Assembly: GCA_944739405.2 (NCBI GenBank)
Contig: OX123182.2
Span: 67,025,183-67,089,182, forward strand
Length of the DNA stretch: 64,000 bases
Source of the DNA: Euclidia mi
Taxonomy: Eukaryota > Arthropoda > Insecta > Lepidoptera > Erebidae
Direction: 5' to 3'
The translations under genes and the position numbers were made by a program. Positions 25,224 through 36,139 of the stretch are shown here, in pieces. Every line of letters begins with the position of its first letter. Position 1 is the stretch's first letter. The notes under the pieces are model-generated. The model saw only the letters and a list, made by a program, of their open reading frames with translations. It was not told where the DNA came from and did not search any database.

Positions 25224-25459
25224 GTGAATGGGACAGGACAAAGGGGAAGACCTAGGCGAACGTTCTCTGACCAGATTGGAGACATCCTGAAAAAAGGACA
25301 AGTCAGAAGTACCCTTAACAGAAGAGCATGCATGAGAAACTTGATGGGAGTGAGTGAAGCAAGTGAGGTATGTCAGGATCGTTGCAAATGGCGTTCCGTA
25401 GTCTCTGCCTACCCCTCCGGGAAACAGGCGTGAGTCTATGTATGTATGTATGTACGTAT
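25224..25459 (+). mobile_element. RTE-like LINE 3' end (unit 2)
   Basis: Duplicate of 18,137-18,372 with one visible amino acid change (E to D). Ends in the same CAGGCGTGA and TATG repeats. Confidence 0.75.
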
Positions 25460-26407
25460 CCCTTTGAACTTTGCGACGACGCCATATTGGCCATTTTGAT
25501 ATTGAAATAAGTGTGCACGAGAAAAGAAAAAATTTTTGTAATGAGAAAACATTGAGTAATCTTATAAGTATTATATACAGAATTACTGGAAAATAAGTGT
25601 AGATTTCATATTGAGTTATAGTTTATCGAAAAGTGATAAATATTGCAGTAAAAAAACCGGTCAAGTGCGAGTCGAACTCGCGCACCGAGGGTTCCATACA
25701 AACCTGTAGGTATATATAATAATTATTTTAAAAAAATATGTGATGTAACTAAAAATTTAAGGATTTCGAAATTTACTCAACGTGATATAAAACATTGCTT
25801 TATGCCAAATTTCAAGATTCTTGATTGACTGGAAGTGCCCTTTAGTTTTGACTTGAACATTTGATATGAATTTCAATTTTATATCTCTACGGGCTTATGA
25901 GGAACAGGGAACTTTAAAATTATTAAAAGTATTTAAATTATATGATGTAACTAAAAAATTACGGTTTTTTGCAATTTTTCCTTTATCTGTGCTATAAGTG
26001 TGCTAAATTTCTAGATTCTGAGTTCAAGGGAAGTATCCTGTAGGTTTTGATTCCCTTGCGAGTAGTTGCGAGAAAATATGCTTAAATGGCTGTTTCTGTT
26101 GATTGCGTTGACATAGAAGTTTGATTTTATTACAGCTTCACGGTGTTATAGATATGTATTATATTTGATTTGAATTTCAATTTAATAACTCTACGTGTTC
26201 ACGAGGAAAGAGCTAGTAACTTTTAATTATTTAAAAATGTTGTTATTATAGGTATGATGTAACCAAAAATTTACATTTTTGGAAATTTTCCCTTAATCTG
26301 TGCAAAAAGAAGTTGCCTCGTACGACATTGCGAGATTCTAAGTTCACGGGAAGTGCCCTATAGGTTTCAATTCCCTTGTAAGTTTCGAAAATTTGCGAGA
26401 ATTTAAT

Positions 26408-26639
26408 AATCATCATCATCAGCCTTTAACAGTTCACTGCTGGACTAGGCCTCTCCTTTGAAAGGAGGCATTGGCCTACTATACCACGCTGGCCCAACGG
26501 GTTGGTATAGGGTTTGTATCCAGTTTTCCTTCCCTTACATTGCTGTTCTCTGCAATATGCTCCCTCTGTCGGCTCTTTCGACACCCATGGGATGATATGG
26601 GGTGGTGACATTTCGTATTCTTAATCCGTCACCACACGT
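26408..26639 (-). mobile_element. SINE family A, copy 3
   Basis: Matches copies 1 and 2 but has fewer ATC repeats at the tail. Confidence 0.8.
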
Positions 26640-26644
26640 CATTA

Positions 26645-26904
26645 CATAATAATATTCTACTACTTACACACATCACCATCTAGTCCCAAACTAAGCAGAG
26701 CTAGTACTATGGGTACTAGGTAATGGATAAACATACATAATTATATAATTTCTTTTTTTGTAAATACATGCATATTATACATAGAAACTCCCAGACCACG
26801 ACAAACATCCATGTTCACGCACACAAATGTTTAACTTGAGCGGGAATGTAACCGCGACCTTCAGCGTAGCAGTCGCTTACACTCCCGCTGCGCCAACCGG
26901 TCGT
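26645..26904 (-). mobile_element. tRNA-derived SINE (family E), unit 2 copy
   Basis: Duplicate of 20,575-20,832, with a complete head. Confidence 0.72.
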
Positions 26905-28072
26905 CAATTTGCGGCATAAACAGCTGTATCTTTTGATTGCGTTGGCTTAGTAGTTTGATTTTGTTAAAGCTATAAGATATTATAGACTCGAGTATTTCAT
27001 ATGAATTTCAATTTAATTCCTCTACGCGTTCATAAGGAAAGGGCTAGTAACTTTAATATTATTATAATAATTTTTATTATATGATGTAACAATAAATTTG
27101 CGGTTTTCGCAATTTTTCCTTTATCTGTGCTATAAAACGTTGGTTCGTACCAAATTTCAAGAATCTGAGTTTACGGGCAGTACCCTGTAGGTTTTGATTC
27201 CCTTGCCAGTAGTTGAGAGTTTTAAAATATGCTGAAATTGCTGTTTTTTTTTTATTGCTTTGAGATAGAAGTTTGATTTTGTTACAGCTTAAAGGTATTA
27301 TAAACCCAAGTATTTGATATAAATTTCAATTAAATAACTTTACGCGTTCATGAGGAAAGGGGTAGTAACTTTAAAATGAATACAAATATTCTTTTGATAT
27401 GATGTAACTAAAAATTGAAGGTTTTCGCAATTTTTCCTTTATTTGTGCTGTAAGATATTGCTTCGTACCAAATTTCAAGATTCTGATTTCACGGGAAGTA
27501 CCCTGTAGGTTTTGATTCCCTTGCGAGAAGTTGCGAGAAAATATGCGGCTTAAATTGCTGTTTCTTTTTATTGCGTTGACATAGAAGTTTGATTTCGTTA
27601 CAGATTAAACGTATTATGCACCTAAGTATTTGACATAAATTTCAATTTAATACCTCTACGCGTTCATGAGAAAATGGTAATAAATTTAAAATTACTATAA
27701 TATTTTTATGATATGATGTAACTTACAATTTACGGTTTTCGCAATTTTTCCTTTATCTGTGCTATAAGACATTGCTTCGTACCAAATTTCAAGATTCTGA
27801 GTTCACGGGAAGTACCTTGTAGGTTTTGATTCCCTTGCGAGTTTCGAAAATTGCGGCAATTTGCAGCATAAACGGCTGTATATTTTGATTGCGTTGGTTT
27901 AGAAGTTTGATTTTTTCACAGCTTCATGACACAGCAGACTTGACTATTTGATATAAATTTCAGGTTGATACCTTCACGCGTTTCTGAGAAAAAGGGTCTT
28001 GACAGACGGACGGACAACAAAGTGATCCTATAAGGGTTCCGTTTTTTCATTTCGAGGTACGGAACCCTAAAA

Positions 28073-28463
28073 AGTAACGAAACTTTTGTAATACACTTAT
28101 TACGTTCCCAAAGAATGGCGGCCGTTATTTTTCGCCGCGTAAACAAAAACGTTTTATGGTGAAATTATGATTATATAGTAAAATGAGTTGAGTTATCTTT
28201 GCACATTGTATATTGTTTTAACGTAATAAAGTGCTCGTTTAGTGATTATGTGTAAATATTTGATAAATTGTGATAAAGTTTACAATTTATACCAATGAAA
28301 TTTCTCAAAATCAAAATATATTACATCGCTGCGAGAACAGGTCAGTTTTATTTACATATTGAAATATATAACTAGTTAGATAAACTCGCAACGAAGCCAG
28401 GAAGATGTAATTTATACCATATTATTATATGTTTGTAGACGAATTCTTCGTCGACGACGGGTC
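28073..28463. other. Non-coding, nothing recognised
   Basis: AT-rich single-copy-looking sequence between repeats. Confidence 0.5.
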
Positions 28464-28691
28464 CGTGTGGTGACGGATTAAGAATACGGAATGTCACCAC
28501 CCCATATCATCCCATGGGTGTCGTAAGAGCCGACAGAGGGAGCATATTATGCAGCGAACAGCACTGTAAGAGAAGGAACACTTGATGCAAACCCTATACC
28601 AACCCGTTTGGCCAGCGTGGTATAGTAGGCCAATTCCTCCTTTCAAATGAGAGGCCTAGTCCAGCAGTGGACTGTTAAAGGCTGATGATGA
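28464..28691 (+). mobile_element. SINE family A, copy 4
   Basis: Plus-strand copy: CGTGTGGTGACGGATTAAG at the start, CCAGCAGTGGACTGTTAAAG and GCTGATGATGA at the end. Confidence 0.8.
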
Positions 28692-28837
28692 GTTGAATTC
28701 TTCGTTTTTCTGCAAGTCTACGTAAAAATTAAAAAGTATTTGAAATGACGTTGCATTTCGTGCGTTGGGCAAAGCGGGCCTTGCGCAGGATAGGGGTTAA
28801 CATCCATTAGCATACATATCTATGCATATATACGTAT

Positions 28838-29212
28838 ATCTTTCTTTCTCTTAGCGTTATCCCAGTTTCAATCTGGGGTCCGCTTACTAGTCTAACCGGA
28901 TTTGGCTGAATATTAGCTTTTCCACAGAGCGACTGCCTGTCTGACCTCCGCAACCCGAAGGCATAGCGATATTCCATGGTTTAGACTACTGTCAGTTTAT
29001 TTAGAAGGTACTGACGCCCTGTAACGACTGTCAAAGATCTTCATAATAACCGGGACCGACGGCTTAACGTGCTCTCCGAGGTACGGGACAAGCGATAATT
29101 AACAATTCAATACGCACATAACTCTGAAAAGTCATTGGTGCGCGCCGTGGATTCGAACCCGATACCCGCTGCATGGCAGTCTGTTGGTATATCCACTCGG
29201 CTATCGCTGCCT
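28838..29212 (-). mobile_element. tRNA-derived SINE (family B), near full-length
   Basis: On the minus strand it starts GGCAGCGATAGCCGAGTGG (A-box) and has a B-box, GGGTTCGAATCC, near 29,150-29,165. The body follows with CGCTTGTCCCGTACCTCGGA and GGTTGCGGAGGTCAGACAGG, then AACTGGGATAACGCTAAGAG. It inserted at the 3' end of the CR1-like LINE at 29,215. Confidence 0.82.
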
Positions 29213-29214
29213 AA

Positions 29215-30414
29215 TGTATACGTATATATATAATAAAAATTATATAGTATAAATAATACATATTATACTAATAAATACATACAATTTACATATATTTAAT
29301 ACACAATGTAACACACGTGAGAGATGGTTTTATTATGGCTTTTCAAGAGACAGTTTGATAAAATACTGGCGCACCTTAGCCCTAAACGTGAATCGATTGG
29401 TTGCCGTCCTGATCTCGAGAGGGAGCGCATTCCAAAGAAGTATAGCTTGTACCGAAAAAGAAGAGTGTACAAGGCTTGAGCTATGAGAAGGACACTCAAG
29501 AAGAGAATTATTAGAAGAGCGAAGATATCTGTCATGATTGGAGCAGAGGTACTGAAAGTGAGGCACTAGGTAGCTGGGGCTATTAGTCCAATGAAGAAAA
29601 GTCAAAAGAGTAGTCAACGCGCGCATGTTACGACGCTGACGTATAGGCAACCATGACAGCTGTTGACGATATGAGGACACATGGTCATATTTACGAAGAT
29701 TAAAAATGAACCGAATGCAATTATTGAGAAGTCGGTCAAGTTTATTGAGCAGGTCTGCATTCAGGTCGAGATAACACACATCACCATAGTCGATTATAGG
29801 AAAAACCAAGGTCTGCACGAGCATTATCTTTGTCTTGACAGGTAGAAAGTTTTTCAGGCGGCAAAGAGAGCGCAGAACCCCGATAACCATTTGGCAGACG
29901 TTTGTAACCTGGGATTGCCAACTAAGTGTGGAGTCAATGTGTAAACCGAGATCTTTTACGGAAGAACTGAGAGGTATATTAGTGCCATTGAATGTCACCG
30001 GTGGTAGTGATGCCAAGTCCAGCTTGTTTATTATTCTAGAGCTCCCAATAAGAATAGCTTGGCATTTCACAGGATTGACACATAGATCGTACCTCTCCGA
30101 CCAATCCTGAATTCTTGCTAGATCTCGGTTCACAGCATCGATCGCATCTGGCAGATCCTCAATTTTGGCCTGCGAATAAAGTTGTAGATCGTCGGCGTAC
30201 AAATGATACGAACACTGAAGATCCAGGGTAATGAGATTAATGAATAAAGTAAACAAAAGAGGAGAGAGTATGCCACCCTGTGGAACACCAGCCTCAATGT
30301 CTCGCCAACTTGATGAAGATTCATCGACTCTGACAGACTGCTGACGTCCACGAAGATCTGAAGAGAACCATTCCAGTGCTACGGAGGAGATCATAAGATA
30401 GCATAGGATGGACA
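29215..30414 (-). mobile_element. CR1/Jockey-type LINE, 3' half of the RT ORF
   Basis: The minus frame 30,415-29,333 (360 codons) holds motif B AGVPQGGILSPLLFTLFIN, catalytic YHLYADDLQLY, then the thumb and C-terminus (WNALPLEIRT). The first codons (SILCYL) derive from the 12-bp target duplication of the R1 element next to it. Beyond that element, at 33,674, the ORF resumes, so this and 33,662-34,787 are one LINE split by an insertion. A non-coding 3' end of about 120 bases follows the stop. Confidence 0.9.
30403..30414. repeat. Target-site duplication of the R1 element, left copy
   Basis: ATAGGATGGACA, repeated exactly at 33,662-33,673. Confidence 0.9.
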
Positions 30415-30580
30415 CGTTCCCACCTCCACCTCATGGTCCCTCCACCCGTCTGGGTATATGGACCGAATCTTGGGAGAGGCGCACGGTACTTGCTGTATGC
30501 TCTTTCCCGCGCGCCCTTTGTAAACTCCCTACAAATTATATGTGTCCCTGAGCCACTATCCCCATTTTGGGGCGGCTGTA

Positions 30581-31147
30581 CTATTGTAGTACGGTATGTG
30601 CTGCTCTTCTCGCAGCATACGTCACGCCTACGGCTTCGTCGCTGGCCCGGGTCCTGTCCTCCTTTTCGAGTTCTGCTCTCTTCTCGTGCCATCTGTGGGC
30701 GAAGTCTCTAAACCGCCGGAAGTTCGCCTCAGAGTTCACAAGTTCGGCGTAAAAAGGGGGCCCGACCGTTGTGACAGTGATCCCGTCCATCATATCTTTT
30801 CTCAACTTGTCATACAGGGGGCATCGCCATATAACGTGATCCAAACTTTCGTCTTCCTCTCCGCAATAGCACACGCTATTCTCGCACAACTTCATCTCGC
30901 ATAACCGTTTCCTGAAACATCCATGACCAGTCATAAGCTGTGAGACTTGGTAGTCCGGCTCGACCCAAGTGTACTTGAGCCGAGCCGCCACGTCCGGGAA
31001 GAACCGATAGAGCTCCATACCCTTCACCTCGCCTTCCCATCTCTGTTGCCAGGAGGCAATAGTCTCCTCGGAAATTTGTCTACTTTCATTTTTGAACGCC
31101 TCCTTGGGTAGGTGTCTTATATCATCAATCCTACCCGCACGGCTCAC
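30581..31147 (-). pseudogene. R1 ORF2 C-terminal domain with zinc knuckle
   Basis: This 188-codon frame continues the RT ORF after a frameshift between 31,184 and 31,147. It holds YQVSQLMTGHGCFRKRL and a Cys-x-Cys-x8-His-x4-Cys cluster (CYCGEEDESLDHVIWRC), the conserved R1-clade knuckle thought to bind nucleic acid during integration. Confidence 0.85.
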
Positions 31148-31183
31148 CTCGAGGTCGGCTGGCAGAACACCCGCCAGGACAGG

Positions 31184-32878
31184 CTAGGCCGCTGTGCTGC
31201 AGGACCTGTAGGCCTTCGTCAGCAGTATGAGCGCGGGTCTTTGTGTCCTCAACAACGCGCTTCTGACCACAAACACGGTCGTTCGCCTCCACCAGCATCC
31301 AGCCGCGTAGGTGATGATTGCGGCATACGTTCCCCGGTAGAGGACGCGTAGCGCTCTATAGCGCATGCCCCAGGATGCGGCGGAGACTCTCGACATTTTT
31401 CCGAACGCAGCTGCGGCGCGCTCACCGATGGACTCCGCATGTTCCTTGAAGGACATGGTTGCGTCGATTACCACACCCAGAACTTTGGTCGACTGTACGC
31501 TCTTGACTGAGACCCCATTAAGTCGGACAGTCGGTGGTCGTCCAGGCATCTTCCCGTTCAGAGTCATGGAGTATGACTTGGAGGGGGAGAAGCCCAGGCG
31601 GTTCCGCTGTCCCCACTCGCTAATTAAGGCCATGGCGCATGAGGCTGATGCCTCGATGCCGGCTCTTGAGTTGGACTCAATGAGGATCGTAACATCATCG
31701 GCGTATGCGACCAATTGGACTCTGTCTGGGTACGGTAATCGAAACAAGTCATCCATCAAGAGGTTCCACAGTGAGGGTCCCAAAACTGAGCCCTGCGGGC
31801 AGCCCATGGTCAGTGGCTTCCACACAAGCCCGCTTCCGACGAAGAGACCTGCCCGGCGACTCGTAAAGTACGCGACCAACATCCGATAGATGTTGGGCGG
31901 GCAACCACCGTTCTTCGCCTTCAGCAGGATCATGGGCCACCACGCGTTGTCAAAGGCACCTGATATGTAGAGGAAAAGGCCCTGGACATATTTGGCCCGG
32001 CTCGCTGTTACAATGTCCTGAAGGGACCGCAAGGCTGTTAAAGTACTACGACCTCGAGAAAAACCGTGCTGACAGGGTGAGATATTGCGCGAGATGTTGG
32101 GTGCGCAGTAGATCATGACCCTCTCCAAGATCTTGCCCAAAATCGAAAGGAGCGTGATAGGGCGATACGCTTTAGGATCAGTCAGCGGCTTGTCGTTGCC
32201 TTTCGGCAGGACAATAAGCCGACCGTCCTTCCACGTATCGGGAAATGTGCCCTCCTCAACGCATTTACCTAAAACACGCGTCAGCTCGGAGTCAGCTACG
32301 CGCCACACATGTTTTACCATGCGGGCAGTGATCCCATCGATGCCGGGTGCAGTGTTGGGTAAGTCCCTGAATATAGAGCCCACCACACTGATCGATGGCG
32401 GGGGCGCATCACGTCCCGAGGGCGCGCAGGCCGCCAGTAGCCTCACCTGACGGTGGTAGGCGCTGTCGGCGCCTGGGTCATCGTCCGGGCAGAGTGCACG
32501 GACTAGGACCTCCATGGCGGTCCGCGCGTCCCCGGCATATCCTTCCGAGAACTTCGTACCGTTAATGACGTTGGGGGGCGGTCTTGACCGCCCACTGGCT
32601 GCTCGGTAGGCCAGACCCCAGGGGTCCAGGTTACCGGTATCGGCGAGTCCCCGGCAGAACTCGCTCTGCGTCCTCGCCATCAATGTCCTGTAGCTATTGC
32701 GGCACTCTTGATACTTCTTTCGTGCTATCTCCTCAAAAGCCCCGAAACCTCTCTTTCTAGCCGTCTGCCATGCCTTTCTCGACTTATTCGATCTTTTACG
32801 CGCGGCCTCCAGGGTAAGGGTATGAGTGGTGGTCTCCAGACCACCACTCATACCCTTTACCGCGCTTACTGAGACCAC
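31184..32878 (-). pseudogene. R1 reverse transcriptase with mutated motif A
   Basis: Frame of 564 codons: an Arg/Lys-rich N-terminal linker (KAWQTARKRGF), PGIDGITARMVKHVW, KAYRPITLLSILGKILE, HGFSRGRSTLTA, motif B GCPQGSVLGPSLWNLLMDDL, catalytic VAYADDVTIL, then the thumb region. In motif A the expected aspartate of FLDISGAFDNAWW is tyrosine (FLYISGAFDNAWW, a single GAC to TAC change). Losing that metal-binding Asp should abolish polymerase activity. The first codons (about 32,878-32,816) lie in a palindromic rearrangement and are not original R1 sequence. Confidence 0.9.
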
Positions 32879-33353
32879 ACACTCCTAGACATTCTCTCGC
32901 CGCACCTACTAGTTCATTCGTAAAATCCTCACATACCTCGCTTGCATTCTTTCGCCAATTAATCGTACCCACGCGAGTGTGGACCACTGCCTGGAAGCGT
33001 CCCCAGTCCACGCCGCGCTCGCGGAATCTCCTCGGCTCCTCCAGCGGTTCCGCCGGCGAGCCTGGTTCTGGTCTGATCCGTGTGCCACATAGGTTATAGG
33101 TGATGAGGCGATGGTCGCTACTGCTGATGTCAGCATGTGTGGTGGCCAGCGTGAGGTCGATGTTGGACTCCCCGTTGACCGTGGCGAAGGTGGATGGTTG
33201 ATCTTCACTGTTATGTATAATGAGTCCACGGCCAACGATGAAGTCCTCCATTTGCTGGCGTCGGTGCGTAACATCCGGTCCTCTCCCAACGTAGTTGCGT
33301 GGGGCGCAGTGCCACATAGGCGAATGGGCATTCGTGTCAGCGCCTATCAGCAC
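32796..33353 (-). pseudogene. R1 endonuclease, C-terminal half
   Basis: The frame begins in the GADTNAHSPMW motif and continues with STFATVNGESNIDLTLA and the active-site SSSDHRLI motif. These are the second half of the apurinic-endonuclease fold that nicks target DNA. The catalytic N-terminal Glu-containing part is absent. Directly upstream is non-coding sequence, indicating an internal deletion. The frame ends in garbage after the palindrome at 32,816. Confidence 0.85.
32816..32857. repeat. Perfect 20-bp palindrome inside the R1 ORF
   Basis: Two perfect 20-base arms flank a 2-base spacer. One arm encodes the conserved KGYEWW block of R1; the other is its inverted copy. It breaks the frame between endonuclease and RT. 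Confidence 0.9.
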
Positions 33354-33661
33354 TCAAGCGTTACTGAGCGCGGGGGTGAGGTGGCACCTCAAACGTCACT
33401 GTCGTGTCACAAACTTCACAAAACACAAGTGTTACTGTCACAAACGTCACTAACGTCACTTATATTCGCGCTCCTTGTTTTCACCGAGCAAAACCAAAGA
33501 TGGCCGCTGCCTCTTATGGCCAAGTGCCCAGGCGAGACAAGGAGGGTCCGAGTTTTCGAGTAAAACACGAACGAAAACTGCCGGCGATAATTGAATTTAT
33601 AAATATAATTTGCGAAACGTTCGCGCGCGCGTCCGTCTCTGACAACTGCCAGCGACGAAGG
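33354..33661 (-). other. Probable 5' untranslated region of the R1 copy
   Basis: Non-coding, beginning on the minus strand with CTTCGTCGCTGGCAGTTGTC next to the target duplication, with repeated GTGACGTT/GTGACAGT words. It would hold the internal promoter if the 5' end is complete. Confidence 0.5.
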
Positions 33662-33673
33662 ATAGGATGGACA
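33662..33673. repeat. Target-site duplication of the R1 element, right copy
   Basis: ATAGGATGGACA, matching 30,403-30,414. Confidence 0.9.
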
Positions 33674-34787
33674 GTAGGATATCGTGACTGACGGTGTTGA
33701 AGGCATTTGTGAGGTCAAGGACCAGCACAGTGATCCTAGTGTCTTCCACACCCGCCCTCACATTGCCAGTCACTTTAAGCATAGCAGTGACTGTATCGTG
33801 CCCAGGTCTACAGCCGGGCTGGTAGGGACTGAGGACATTGTGTTCATGCACAAACTGGGACAGTTGCTTATGAACACAAGCCTCAAGGACTTTGGAAAGG
33901 AAAGGGAGGATGGAAATAGGCCGGAAGTGATTAGGAGCGAGGTCAAGGGAATGGTTTATTATGTGGGAAATGGCAGGAAGAAGGTGGTCCAGAATGGTGA
34001 TAATAATGTAGCAGCTGACATAATCACAGCCAACCGCTTTAGATTTAATTGAAAGGATTATCTTTTTGATCTCAGCCTCAGTAACTGGAGAAAAGTGAAA
34101 AGGATTTATGTTTGGTCGAGCCAAGCTATCTATGTAGTCCACCGTTCGACTCATAGTCTGACGATCAAACGTTGGAGTGGAGACAAAATTAATGTTAATA
34201 TCGTCAAGACTAAGAGCTGGCGGTGGATGCACTCGACTAAGCCTACCGATACCCAGAGTCCCTAGGAACTTCCAGATATCGGCAGGGGAAGAGGAAGAAA
34301 TGTTGTTGAAAATGTGGCTTGGTTTAGCATTTCGTATCATTTGATTACAACGATTCCTAGCAACTTTGTAGAGGACCCAATTTTCCTCGCAACGGTCACG
34401 CTTAAACTTGCGAAATGCTCGGTCCCCGCGCCTCATCGCCATCTGTATCCCACGCGTCAACCAGGGTGCAGGCGGTCGTTTCAATTTAATTTTCCGTACT
34501 GGGGCATGAACATCATATAGTTTGATTACGATGTCGTTGAAAAAGTTTAATTTCATATCAACAGTAGCTGCTGCCTCCAGAGGCCCCCAATCAATTTTCG
34601 ACGCATCCAAATTTAGATTATCAACGTTCATACGTGCAAAGCAACGCCTGTACAGTACCTTGAGTTTGGGTTTAGGAGGTTTCAGGATATAGGAAATGTA
34701 GATAAGGTCATGATGCGAGAAACCGAGCGCGCGATGTTGACAGTGAGAGAATACGAGGGAAGGAGCCGAAGTGAAAATCAAATCCAA
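33662..34787 (-). mobile_element. CR1/Jockey-type LINE, 5' part (endonuclease end and RT start)
   Basis: The minus frame encodes the end of an apurinic-type endonuclease (LDLIFTSAPS, GFSHHDLI), the linker with PWLTRGIQMAMRRGDRA, and the RT start with FRPISILPFLSKVLEACVHK, SPYQPGCRPGHDT and motif A VLVLDLTNAFNTVSHD. About 25 residues before FRPISIL seem deleted in frame. The frame leads straight into the 12-bp target duplication and continues at 30,414. The 5' end is truncated near 34,787. Confidence 0.88.
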
Positions 34788-34861
34788 CCATTACCTACAT
34801 ATTAAAAGACAGGTCTTAGAAAAAATTTTGATAATGGTCACTGTGATATTAAAAATATATT

Positions 34862-35093
34862 TATTTATAGACTGTATCCCCGAAGGGGTAGGCAGAGGCG
34901 TAATATTATATATAATTTTTAGGTCCCACGTAAAGGTGGCGAGCCTATTGCCGTTACCGGGCACATCACCAGATTCCGTGCTGCTACTGAGAATTCAAAA
35001 AACCTCGTAACACTTTTTACCGACCCGGGAATCGAAGCCGGGACCTTCGATCAGCAGTCTCATACACTATCCACTGGACCACGGATCAAAATA
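34862..35093 (-). mobile_element. tRNA-derived SINE (family C), copy 1
   Basis: On the minus strand the head reads GTGGTCCAGTGGATAGTG (A-box) and CGGCTTCGATTCCCGGG (B-box). The 3' end, CTGCCTACCCCTTCGGGGAT, matches the 3' end of the RTE-like fragments. Confidence 0.8.
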
Positions 35094-35477
35094 TACGATA
35101 CAAATTATTTGACTTTTTTGATAAGAGAATGATTGACAACCTACATACATACTTAAACATTTATATGCCGAAATAGGATGTACCTAGTCTATACAATAAC
35201 CAGGTTTACAGCAAAAAATATTCAGTGCGTAAATTGAAGTTAAAATAATCTACATTCTATAAAGCAAAATTAAGTTGCTAATTGGAAAATAAACTAATTC
35301 TGGAAACGTCGTTTCATAATAATTAGATGAGAATTAATAACCATTTACTGGAATACTAATAAAATACGAAACTATTGGAAACCATTAACGTATTTTTACT
35401 TCTGTACATAAAAGATTTTATATATTTTTCGGAAAAGCATAAATTAATGTTTTAGTTTTAATTTGTATGTGTTTTAA
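35094..35477. other. Non-coding, nothing recognised
   Basis: AT-rich spacer between a SINE and the right inverted-repeat arm. Confidence 0.5.
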
Positions 35478-35718
35478 TATTTAATACAAATGCTATAAAT
35501 ACAATCGAATCCTATTCAAAACAAAAATAAGAGGCCTTCTGGCATTTTCTCGAGTGTATTGACCCACTTAGTTACCTGTCCTGGAGGTAGGTAATTGCTT
35601 AATTATCTACCGTCAGATCTTCGCAATTTAAACAAACAGATGTGAGAGTATCCTAAACAAGATTTATTTGTACAATATTTAACGCTTCTGTTATTTTACA
35701 GTACATCTTTAACAATTT

Positions 35719-35762
35719 TGCTCAAGGTGTCCTCATATCTTGCTCAAGGTGTCCTCATATCA
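35719..35762. repeat. 22-bp direct duplication, right arm only
   Basis: TGCTCAAGGTGTCCTCATAT plus two bases occurs twice in a row. The left arm has it once (near 4,954-4,975). Confidence 0.85.
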
Positions 35763-36139
35763 CATCAGTTTTACACTATACTTCTTTGCAACGTAAGTTA
35801 TTATTATAATGACTAAAAATTTAACATCTAACAATCGTTAAACCTTTAGGTACTAAAATAAACAGTGCCATAAGACCTCTTGGAATATGGCTAGAACTAG
35901 ATGGACGCCCGCTGCTACCACGCCACGACATTCCGTTTTTGCCTTTCGGCGTGAACATGTGTTTGAAACTCGTGGGGTGGATATTCATCCAGAGATTAAT
36001 GCTAATGAGATTCCTATGCATCACCTACGCTTTAGAAACTCGTGACCTTTCTTTTGAACACAATTTGAAGAATAATTGTTTCACGAATTATGCTGATCTA
36101 CGTTTAACGCTTTACGATAAAGTTAGTGGATGTTTTATT

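Larger units (their letters stand above)
20864..26929. repeat. Tandem duplication, unit 2
   Basis: Second unit of the duplication. The junction with unit 1 is sharp: CAGCTGTAT from the unit end, then AGT, then the unit start ACAAAGTTCAG. After 26,929 the sequence continues into the rest of the GGTTCC repeat, which unit 1 lacks, so unit 2 carries the original right flank and unit 1 the original left flank. Confidence 0.9.
25652..28072 (+). repeat. GGTTCC-ended lepidopteran repeat, full copy with internal tandem monomers
   Basis: Left end CCGGTCAAGTGCGAGTCG..GGGTTCC, right end GTTCCG..GGTACGGAACCCTAAAAAG. The inside is a chain of ~310-base monomers. GATGTAAC recurs near 25,743, 25,944, 26,254, 27,081, 27,400 and 27,716, each followed by AATTTTTCC, AATTTCAAG and TGTAGGTTTTGATTCCCTT blocks. 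Family A and E SINEs interrupt it at 26,408-26,904. No protein is encoded. Confidence 0.72.
30415..33661 (-). mobile_element. R1-clade LINE inserted in the CR1-type LINE
   Basis: Both edges are fixed by the 12-bp target duplication. Reading on the minus strand: a non-coding 5' part (33,661-33,354), part of an apurinic-type endonuclease, a reverse transcriptase, and a C-terminal zinc knuckle. ORF1 and the first half of the endonuclease are missing, so the copy is internally deleted. It is shorter than a complete R1-type element. GC content is clearly higher than in the surroundings. Confidence 0.92.

Noticed and set aside
30321..33691. Numerous plus-strand frames of 80-175 codons
   Set aside because: They are antisense shadows of the GC-rich R1 element and show no domain.
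35700..35765. Tandem promoter element in the right arm
   Set aside because: It is a simple 22-base duplication absent from the left arm, with no promoter features.
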